Below are positions 55,672-64,000 of a DNA stretch of 64,000 nucleotides, in pieces. Under the pieces are notes generated by a model. The model ran no database searches, was not told the origin of the DNA, and saw only the letters and a program-made list of their open reading frames with translations. How positions within the stretch are numbered: position 1 is the first letter of the stretch; each line of letters opens with the position of its first letter. This DNA is from Achromobacter sp. Marseille-Q4962 (GTDB taxonomy: Bacteria > Pseudomonadota > Gammaproteobacteria > Burkholderiales > Burkholderiaceae_B): positions 62,001 to 126,000 of the forward strand of contig NZ_CALSFU010000008.1 in assembly GCF_943737005.1 (NCBI RefSeq). Direction: 5' to 3'. The position numbers and the translations under genes were made by a program.

Positions 55672-57007
55672 CGATCCGCGGCTGGAGCCGCGCCGCGCGC
55701 CCGACTGGGCCGGAGTCGCCCGGGATGCGCTGGCGCGCGCGGCGCGGGCCGAGCCTCTGCATGTTTTTTCGGCGCTGCTCGACAGCGAGGCCGCGCAGGC
55801 TGTCCGGGCGCTGGCCCGCGCACAGGCGGCGGGCGCCGCGCCCGGCCCGCTGGCGGGCGTGCCTTTCGTCATCAAGAATCTATTCGACCTGCGGGGCCGC
55901 CCGACGCTGGCAGGCGCGCAGGCCCGGCTGGGCGAACCGCCGGCGCCGCGCCACGCCGCCGCGGTGCGGGCCTTGCTGGAGGCGGGCGCCATCCCGGTGG
56001 GCCTGACCCACATGGACGAATACGCCTGCGGCGCCACCGGCGAAAACGTGATCGGCGGGCCGGTGCGCAATCCGCTGGACCCTGGCCGCATCGCGGGCGG
56101 TTCGTCGGCGGGAACCGCCGCGGCCATCGCGGCGGGCATCGTGCCGCTGGGCCTGGGGTCGGACACCAATGGCTCCATCCGCGCGCCGGCCGCGTTCTGC
56201 GGCATCTGGGGGCTGCGGCCGGGCGCCGGCGCGCTCTCGGCAGAGGGCTGCTTTCCCTACGCGGAAAGCCTGGACGCCGTCGGACCCATGGCCTCGGACG
56301 CCGGGCTGCTGGCGCGCGCCTACGCCGTCCTGCGCGGGCGGCCGCCGGACGAAGCGGGCCTGCCTTCGATTGCCGGCTTGCGCGCAGGCATCCTGCGGGC
56401 GGGCTTCGGCGACTTTGCCACGGCGGCCGCCAATGCCGCCGTGGCGCGCGTGGCCGAGGGATTCGCCTCGGCGCGGCACATCGACCTGCCTGATGCCGAG
56501 CAGGCGCGGGCGGCCGCTACCCTGATCTCGACCTATGAAGCGGGGCGCAACCATGCGCGGCGCGGTTTCGCGCGGCGGCATGCGGGCTACACCGCTGTCG
56601 TGCGCCAGCGCATGCTGGCCGGGATAGCGGTGCCGCGGGAGTGGTACGAGGCGGCCCGGGCATGGCAGCGGGCCTGGCGCGAGCGGCTGGCGGCGCTGTT
56701 CCAGGAGGTGGACGTCCTGCTGGCCTGCGCCACGCCTTATGCCGCCACGCCGCTGGGCGCGGAATCGGTGATCCTGGAGGGCCGCCGCTACGCGCCGCGC
56801 GCCGATGCGGGCCACATGACGCGCCCGGTGTCGCTGGCCGGCCTGCCGGTGGTGGCGGCGCCCTGCGCCGGCCCGGGCCTGCCCCTGGGGGTACAACTGA
56901 TCGGGCCGCCGGACGGCGAGGCGCTGTGCCTGCGGGCGGCGCGCGCCCTGCAGGCGCAAGGCCTGTGCCGCAGCCGGGTTCAGCCGTGGCCGGCGGAGGG
57001 CAGGTAG
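55661..57007 (+). CDS. AtzE-like amidase-signature hydrolase
   Basis: A 448-residue amidase-signature enzyme with the Ser-cisSer-Lys triad: lysine in VPFVIKNLFDLRG (K72), GGSSAGTAAAIAAG (S148/S149) and the nucleophile in GSDTNGSIRAPAAF (S172). Together with the DUF4089 partner it resembles AtzE, a 1-carboxybiuret hydrolase, whose homologues act on other carboxylated ureas. It probably deaminates an imported ureide- or amide-acid. Its last 28 bp overlap, tail to tail, the convergent RpiR-type gene. Confidence 0.83.
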   Translation: MAHDDPRLEPRRAPDWAGVARDALARAARAEPLHVFSALLDSEAAQAVRALARAQAAGAAPGPLAGVPFVIKNLFDLRGRPTLAGAQARLGEPPAPRHAAAVRALLEAGAIPVGLTHMDEYACGATGENVIGGPVRNPLDPGRIAGGSSAGTAAAIAAGIVPLGLGSDTNGSIRAPAAFCGIWGLRPGAGALSAEGCFPYAESLDAVGPMASDAGLLARAYAVLRGRPPDEAGLPSIAGLRAGILRAGFGDFATAAANAAVARVAEGFASARHIDLPDAEQARAAATLISTYEAGRNHARRGFARRHAGYTAVVRQRMLAGIAVPREWYEAARAWQRAWRERLAALFQEVDVLLACATPYAATPLGAESVILEGRRYAPRADAGHMTRPVSLAGLPVVAAPCAGPGLPLGVQLIGPPDGEALCLRAARALQAQGLCRSRVQPWPAEGR

Positions 57008-57882
57008 GCGCCCGTGCTGTGCAATTGCTCCTCGGCCTGCTCCAGCGCCTTGATGGCGCCCTTGCCCTTCTGGGCCAGCAATTGCTGCACCAGCGCCTCC
57101 ACCAGCGCCATGCCCGCGGTAACGGACGGGAAGAACGAAGGGCTGTCCACCGAAAATACCAGCGTGCAGTCCGCCTCCAGCGCGATGGGAGCCACCACGC
57201 TGTCGCTGAGCGCCACCACCTTGCAGCCCGACTTGCGCGCCGCCTCGGCCACGCGCACGATTTCGCGGGAGTAGGGGGCAAAGCTGATGACGACCACGGC
57301 GTCTTTGGGGGCCAGCACGCGCAGGTCCATTTCCAGCGTGCCGCCCTCGCCCCGGATCAGGTGCACGGCGTTGCGGAACAGGCGGTACAGGTAATGAAAG
57401 CCGAAGGCCAGCGGATGGCAGGAACGGAACCCGGCCACGTGCACGTGGGGCGCGGCGGCGAGCAGGGCGGCCGCCTGAGGCAGCAGCTGGGCGTTGGCCT
57501 GGGCGGTGCGCTCGAGGTTGCCGTGCTGGGCCTGGAACATGGCATCCAGCAGGCGGTCCGAGCCGCTTTCGCGCACCAGTTTCCGGGCGCGCTTGGCGTA
57601 GGGCTGCGGCTGCGGGCCGGCGCGAAACGCTTCCACGAACAGTTCGCGCAGGCTCTGCCATCCGTCGAAGCCCAGCGACTGGGCCAGGCGCACCAGCGTG
57701 GCGGGCTGCACGCCGGCGTCGGTGGCGATCCGGCGCATGGAGAGCAGCGGCACTTCCTGGGGATGGTCGAGCAGGTAGCGCGCGCCGCCCTGGAACTGGG
57801 TGCTCAGGCCGGCGTATTGCTCGCGCAGCAGGGCAAGCAGGGATTCCAGGGTCCGGGGCGGCATGGGGGTAGGCTGCGACAT
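56980..57882 (-). CDS. RpiR-family transcriptional regulator with SIS domain
   Basis: A 300-residue regulator. The N-terminal HTH_6 domain (MRRIATDAGVQPATLVRLAQSLGFDGWQSL) is followed by a SIS sugar-phosphate-binding-type domain (about 125-260; VHVAGFRSCHPLAF, VISFAPYSREIVRVAEAA). It is divergent from the D-aminoacylase operon, over a region with candidate operators, and convergent with the amidase operon. It may control both. Start 57882 is used; the upstream frame lacks a site. Confidence 0.88.
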   Translation of the reverse strand: MSQPTPMPPRTLESLLALLREQYAGLSTQFQGGARYLLDHPQEVPLLSMRRIATDAGVQPATLVRLAQSLGFDGWQSLRELFVEAFRAGPQPQPYAKRARKLVRESGSDRLLDAMFQAQHGNLERTAQANAQLLPQAAALLAAAPHVHVAGFRSCHPLAFGFHYLYRLFRNAVHLIRGEGGTLEMDLRVLAPKDAVVVISFAPYSREIVRVAEAARKSGCKVVALSDSVVAPIALEADCTLVFSVDSPSFFPSVTAGMALVEALVQQLLAQKGKGAIKALEQAEEQLHSTGAYLPSAGHG

Positions 57883-57906
57883 GGTCTGCGGTCGGGGTGG
57901 CAAATG

Positions 57907-57922
57907 TGCAACGATTGTTGCA
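57907..57922 (-). promoter_or_regulatory. TGCAAC-GATT-GTTGCA inverted repeat 25 bp before the RpiR gene
   Basis: A perfect 6-bp inverted repeat with a 4-bp spacer lies between the RpiR-type gene and the divergent D-aminoacylase gene, close to the regulator's own start. The position fits autoregulation. Unverified. Confidence 0.45.
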
Positions 57923-57978
57923 TAAGCCGCCGCGCAATGCATCCGGCGTGTATCATATGTTTTATTGAATCAACTAAA

Positions 57979-57994
57979 GAAACAAACGTTTCAT
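57979..57994 (+). promoter_or_regulatory. GAAAC-AAAC-GTTTC palindrome upstream of the D-aminoacylase gene
   Basis: GAAAC and GTTTC form a 5-bp inverted repeat with a 4-bp spacer, followed by AT, so the right half reads GTTTCAT as in the repeats at 53949 and 53978. It lies 60 bp before the D-aminoacylase ATG in an AT-rich stretch. Confidence 0.4.
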
Positions 57995-58054
57995 GAAGCG
58001 TTTCCGGCGGGCGTTGCATGCCCCGCGCCGGCCGGCGCAAGAATCGAGGAATCC

Positions 58055-59527
58055 ATGAGCAATCCGAAGCAAGCCCCGCGGCGCCATGCCGATATCCTGT
58101 TTCGCGGCGCCACGGTGGTGGATGGCACGGGCGCGCCCCGCCGCACGGCCGACGTCGCGGTCGCGCAAGGCCGCATCCTCGCCGTGGGCGAGGCGCTGGA
58201 CGCCACCGGCGCGCAGGAGGTGGTGCAGGCGCGCGGGCGCGTGCTGGCGCCCGGCTTCATCGACACCCATACGCACGACGACGGCTATCTGCTCGTGCAT
58301 CGCGGCATGGAACCGAAGATCTCGCAGGGCGTGACCACCGTGGTGACGGGCAATTGCGGCATCAGCGTGGCCCCGCTCGTGCACGACGATCCGCCGCAGC
58401 CGCTGGACCTGATGGGGCCGCCGTCGCTGTTTCGCTTCGCCGGCTTCGGCGACTGGCTGCAGGCGCTGCGCGATGCGCCGACCAACGTGAACGTGGCGCC
58501 GCTGGTGGGGCATTCCACATTGCGCGTGAAAACCATGCAAGACCTGTCGCGCCCGGCCACGCCCGCGGAAACGGAGGCCATGCGAGAGGAGGTGGAGCTG
58601 GCCATGCGGGCGGGCGCGTTCGGCGTATCCACCGGCACCTTCTATCCGCCCGCGGCGGCCGCCACCGAAGCCGAGATCATCGCCGTGTGCGAGCCCGTGC
58701 GCCGGCGCCGGGGCATCTATTCCACGCACCTGCGCGACGAAACCGACGACATCGTGCCTGCCATCGAAGAGGCGCTGCGCATCGGCCGCGCGCTGGACTG
58801 CATGGTGGTGTTTTCCCATCACAAGGTGGCGGGCAAGCGCAATTTCGGGCGCTCGCGCGAAACCCTGGGCCTGCTCGGCCAGGCCTCGCGCCTGCAGCCG
58901 CTCTGCCTGGACTGCCATCCGTATCCGGCCACTTCCACCATGCTGCGGCTGGACCGCGTGAGCCAAGCCTCGCGCACCATGATCACCTGGTCCAAGGGCT
59001 ATCCCGAGGCGGGCGGGCGCGATTTCCACGAACTCATGCGGACATTGGGCCTGGACGAGCAGGGCCTGCTCGAAAAGCTGCGGCCGGCCGCGGCCATCTA
59101 TTTCGTCATGGACGAGGGCGACGTGGAGCGCATCGCCAGCTTTCCGCTCACGCTTTTCGGCTCCGACGGGCTGCCTTTCGATCCCCGGCCCCACCCTCGC
59201 CAGTGGGGCACCTTTCCCCGTATCCTGGCGCGGATGGTGCGCGAGTCGGGGCTCATGACGCTGGAGCAGGCGGTGCACAAAATGACGGGCCTGGCGGCGC
59301 GCCAGTACGGGCTGGCGCAGCGGGGGCGCATCGCGCCGGGCTGCCATGCCGACCTGGTGCTGTTCGACGCCGACCGCGTGCAGGACCGCGCCACGTTCGA
59401 GGACCCCATCCAGGTGAGCGCCGGCATCGACGGCGTCTGGGTCAACGGACGGCGGGTCTGGAACGAAGGCCGTGCGCTGCCGGCCTATTCCGGCCAGGTC
59501 TTGCGGCGCGCGCCCGACGCCGCCTGA
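58055..59527 (+). CDS. N-acyl-D-amino-acid deacylase (D-aminoacylase)
   Basis: A 490-residue amidohydrolase that frees D-amino acids from N-acyl-D-amino acids. Motifs are DGTGAPRRTADVAV at the N terminus, the metal site GFIDTHTHDDGYLL, VTGNCGIS, YSTHLRDETDD, VFSHHKVAGKRNFG and the end GSDGLPFDPRPHPRQWGTFPRIL. ATG 58055 follows GAGGA; the frame extends 30 codons further without a site. The next gene is an aminotransferase 21 bp away, so both probably process an amino acid. Confidence 0.9.
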   Translation: MSNPKQAPRRHADILFRGATVVDGTGAPRRTADVAVAQGRILAVGEALDATGAQEVVQARGRVLAPGFIDTHTHDDGYLLVHRGMEPKISQGVTTVVTGNCGISVAPLVHDDPPQPLDLMGPPSLFRFAGFGDWLQALRDAPTNVNVAPLVGHSTLRVKTMQDLSRPATPAETEAMREEVELAMRAGAFGVSTGTFYPPAAAATEAEIIAVCEPVRRRRGIYSTHLRDETDDIVPAIEEALRIGRALDCMVVFSHHKVAGKRNFGRSRETLGLLGQASRLQPLCLDCHPYPATSTMLRLDRVSQASRTMITWSKGYPEAGGRDFHELMRTLGLDEQGLLEKLRPAAAIYFVMDEGDVERIASFPLTLFGSDGLPFDPRPHPRQWGTFPRILARMVRESGLMTLEQAVHKMTGLAARQYGLAQRGRIAPGCHADLVLFDADRVQDRATFEDPIQVSAGIDGVWVNGRRVWNEGRALPAYSGQVLRRAPDAA

Positions 59528-59548
59528 ACTGAATCATTGGAGACGACT

Positions 59549-60889
59549 ATGAGCCATGTTTTTCATCGCAACCCCCGCCAAGCGCCGCCCACCGTCGTGG
59601 ACGGGCAGGGCATGGAGCTGGTGGACAGCGCCGGCAAGCGCTACCTGGACGCCTGCGGCGGCGCGGCGGTGTCTTCGCTGGGACACCGGCACCCCGACGT
59701 GATCGAGGCCATCAAGCGCCAGGCCGACGCGCTGGCCTACGCGCACACCTCCTTCTTCACCACCCAGCCGGCCGAAGCGCTCGCCGACCTGCTGGCGGCC
59801 AGGGCGCCCGGCGACCTGAACCACGTGTATTTCGTCTCGGGCGGCTCCGAGGCGGTGGAAGCCGCGCTCAAGCTGGCGCGGCAATACTTCGTCGAAACCG
59901 GGCAGCCCTCGCGGCGGCATTTCATCGCCCGGCGCCAGAGCTACCACGGCAATACGCTGGGCGCGCTGGCCATCGGCGGCAATGCCTGGCGGCGCGAACC
60001 CTTTCTGCCGCTGCTCACGCCCGCCCATCATGTGTCGCCGTGCTTTCCCTACCGCTTCCAGGCCGCGGGCGAAACCGACGCGCAGTACGCGGCGCGGCTG
60101 GCCGACGAACTGGAAGCGAAGATCCTGGAGCTGGGGCCCGAGAACGTGGCGGCTTTCGTGGCCGAAACGGTGGTCGGCGCCACGGCGGGCGCGGTGGCGC
60201 CCGTGCCCGGCTATTTCCAGCGCATCCGCGCCGTCTGCGACAAGTACGGCGTGCTGCTCGTCCTGGACGAGGTCATGTCCGGCATGGGCCGCACCGGCTA
60301 TCTGTACGCGTGCGAAGAAGACGGCGTCGCGCCGGACATCATCACCCTGGCCAAGGGGCTGGGGGCGGGCTACCAGCCCATCGGCGCCATGCTTTGCAGC
60401 GACCGCATCTACGACGCCATCGTGAGCGGCAGCGGCTTCTTCCAGCACGGCCACACCTACCTGGGCCACGCCATCGCGTGCGCGGCCGCGCTGGAAGTGC
60501 AGCGGGTCATCGAACGCGACGGCCTGCTGCAGAACGTGCGGGCGCGCGGCGAGCAATTGCGCGCCCGCCTGAAGGAGGTCCTGGCCGGGCACCCGCACGT
60601 GGGAGACGTGCGCGGCAGGGGCCTTTTCGTCGGCGTCGAGTTCGTGGCCGACCGCGCCAGCAAGGCCACGCTGGACCCGGCCCTGAAAACCCACGCGCGC
60701 CTCAAGGCGGCCGCCATGCGGCAAGGGCTGCTCGTCTATCCCATGGGCGGCACGGTGGACGGCGCGCGGGGCGACCATGTGCTGTTTGCCCCGCCGTTCA
60801 TTTGCACTGCGCAGGACGTGGACCGCATCGCCGACCTGTTCGCCGCCTCGGTGGACCAGGTGTTCCCGCGGGCGCGGGCGGCGGCCTGA
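59549..60889 (+). CDS. Class III PLP-dependent aminotransferase
   Basis: A 446-residue class-III aminotransferase. The PLP aspartate is in LLVLDEVMSGMGRTGY, the Schiff-base lysine is in TLAKGLGAGYQPIGAM, and the phosphate site is VSGGSEAVEAALKLA. This subgroup includes omega-amino acid, ornithine and taurine (Tpa) aminotransferases. It is in a D-aminoacylase operon, not in the taurine region, so I do not call it Tpa. ATG 59549 is 6 bp after GGAG. Confidence 0.88.
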   Translation: MSHVFHRNPRQAPPTVVDGQGMELVDSAGKRYLDACGGAAVSSLGHRHPDVIEAIKRQADALAYAHTSFFTTQPAEALADLLAARAPGDLNHVYFVSGGSEAVEAALKLARQYFVETGQPSRRHFIARRQSYHGNTLGALAIGGNAWRREPFLPLLTPAHHVSPCFPYRFQAAGETDAQYAARLADELEAKILELGPENVAAFVAETVVGATAGAVAPVPGYFQRIRAVCDKYGVLLVLDEVMSGMGRTGYLYACEEDGVAPDIITLAKGLGAGYQPIGAMLCSDRIYDAIVSGSGFFQHGHTYLGHAIACAAALEVQRVIERDGLLQNVRARGEQLRARLKEVLAGHPHVGDVRGRGLFVGVEFVADRASKATLDPALKTHARLKAAAMRQGLLVYPMGGTVDGARGDHVLFAPPFICTAQDVDRIADLFAASVDQVFPRARAAA

Positions 60890-60912
60890 GCCTGCTGAAA
60901 CCGGGCGCGATA

Positions 60913-60943
60913 AGAAAAGCGCTGCCTCGGCAGCGCTTTTTCG
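60913..60943 (+). terminator. Rho-independent terminator after the aminotransferase
   Basis: AAAAGCGCTGC and GCAGCGCTTTTT form a stem of at least 8 bp with a 4-base loop, followed by a T5 run. It also has an A tract on the left, so it can work on the other strand for the convergent spoT operon. Confidence 0.9.
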
Positions 60944-61001
60944 ATCTGGCCGCCTCGAGGCGGAATGCGGGACGATTTTCTGATCGCGGCGGGCGCCGGC
61001 C

Positions 61002-63299
<2,298 letters not shown>

Positions 63300-63321
63300 G
63301 CTTGCCGCCTCCCTGGGAAGA

Positions 63322-63525
63322 TCAGGTCGGAACCTTGCGCAGCATTTCCGTGCCGGTGAGGCCCGCCGCGATTTCGCGCAGCGCCGTGACCGTGGGCTTG
63401 TCCTTGCTGTCCAGGCGCGGGGCATGGCCCTGCGCCAGCTCGCGGGCGCGATAGGTGGCGGCCAGCGTGAGCTTGAAACGGTTGGGGATCTGAGTCAGAC
63501 AGTCTTCGACGGTAATGCGAGCCAT
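63322..63525 (-). CDS. rpoZ: RNA polymerase omega subunit
   Basis: A 67-residue omega subunit that helps assemble RNA polymerase. It begins [19 protein letters not shown], which is near-universal for RpoZ, followed by [10 protein letters not shown] and a C-terminal tail [10 protein letters not shown]. It lies between gmk (42 bp before) and spoT, the standard proteobacterial order, where omega also links the polymerase to ppGpp. Confidence 0.96.
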   Translation of the reverse strand: MARITVEDCLTQIPNRFKLTLAATYRARELAQGHAPRLDSKDKPTVTALREIAAGLTGTEMLRKVPT

Positions 63526-63567
63526 TAGGACACCTGGTGCTGATGGATGAAGAGGGAACGAACCGCC

Positions 63568-64000
63568 TCAGTGCCCGGCCGGGATGCCAAGCTGGGCGAA
63601 CAGTTGGGCGTGGCGCACGGCCTGAGACGAAAAACGCAGCCTTGCGGCGCTGACGATTTGGGTCAGTTCCGACAAGGCCACGCTAAATTCTTGATTAATA
63701 ATAACATATTCGCATTCCGGCGCGTGCGCGATTTCGCCGCCGGCCGCCATCAGGCGGCGCGCGATTACTTGCGGGGCGTCCTGGCCGCGGGCCTTGAGGC
63801 GGTTCTCGAGCTCGTCGATGGACGGCGGCAGCACGAAGATGCCGATGGCGGCCGGATAGCGCTGCTTGACCTGGCGCGCGCCCTGCCAGTCGATTTCCAG
63901 CAGCACGTCGCGCCCCCCGCGCGTGGCTTCGTCGATGGGGTCGCGCGGCGTGCCGTAGAAATTGCCGTGGACCTCGGCCCACTCCAGCAGGCGCTGCTCT
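63568..64000 (-). CDS. gmk: Guanylate kinase (partial, 5' end off the window)
   Basis: The C-terminal 143 residues of guanylate kinase, which converts GMP to GDP. From the edge the frame reads [15 protein letters not shown], then [18 protein letters not shown] (core motif), [35 protein letters not shown], ending at a TGA at 63568. The P-loop and start lie beyond position 64000. It is first in the gmk-rpoZ-spoT operon. Confidence 0.94.
   Translation of the reverse strand, partial: EQRLLEWAEVHGNFYGTPRDPIDEATRGGRDVLLEIDWQGARQVKQRYPAAIGIFVLPPSIDELENRLKARGQDAPQVIARRLMAAGGEIAHAPECEYVIINQEFSVALSELTQIVSAARLRFSSQAVRHAQLFAQLGIPAGH

Noticed and set aside
59549-60889. Taurine:pyruvate aminotransferase (Tpa)
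   Set aside because: The class III fold fits, but the gene is in a D-aminoacylase operon 8 kb from the taurine genes, which already have a TauXY-like dehydrogenase. The name would be unsupported.

Overview
The window is very GC-rich, densely coded bacterial chromosome. Gene content suggests a Bordetella/Achromobacter-type betaproteobacterium (Alcaligenaceae): the gmk-rpoZ-spoT order, a mltG-tmk-holB-tatD operon, and many ABC importers, tripartite catabolic operons and IclR/MocR/RpiR regulators. Genus is inferred from style and gene order, not from a database match. No rRNA, tRNA, CRISPR array, insertion sequence or prophage was seen, and no gene-free stretch exceeds 300 bp.

Layout. 0-2.3 kb: end of an unidentified gene, 3-hydroxyisobutyrate dehydrogenase, a PaaI-type thioesterase and a VIT-type transporter. 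2.3-8 kb: ygfZ facing the overlapping mltG-tmk-holB-tatD operon, then an ankyrin protein and a terminator. 8.2-12.2 kb: an IclR regulator, a polar amino-acid ABC importer and a HutG-like ureohydrolase. 12.4-34 kb: mostly single-gene units: glutamate dehydrogenase, an RsiV-like lipoprotein, a two-part lipoate ligase (lplB-lplA), two GSTs, EamA/Lrp, glutathione peroxidase, an MFS pump, a DUF1800/DUF1501 pair, a CoA-transferase, a peroxiredoxin, a YXWGXW-repeat protein with a tiny lipoprotein, a PIG-L deacetylase, DoxX, and a dbpA helicase broken by one extra base in a C7 tract.

33.4-52.3 kb is the most interesting part: a taurine (sulfonate) dissimilation region. It has IclR regulator | xsc-pta, then a peptide-type ABC importer-amidohydrolase-CobW GTPase operon, then tauX-tauY-like taurine dehydrogenase genes, facing tauABC-tauR on the other strand. 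Read together: TauABC imports taurine, TauXY deaminates it to sulfoacetaldehyde, Xsc gives acetyl phosphate plus sulfite, and Pta gives acetyl-CoA. I found the same two-part direct repeat (CTGGNNCNAN twice, start-to-start 23 bp) upstream of tauX, tauA and the peptide-type ABC operon. It resembles the TauR box I recall from Rhodobacter. This suggests the middle ABC/amidohydrolase operon belongs to the taurine regulon and may supply taurine from a conjugate such as an N-acyltaurine.

52.3-64 kb: an orphan OmpR-type regulator with an abnormal receiver site, folE, an MFS-AtzG-AtzE-like amidase operon, an RpiR regulator, a D-aminoacylase/aminotransferase operon, and the housekeeping spoT-rpoZ-gmk operon, with gmk cut by the window edge.
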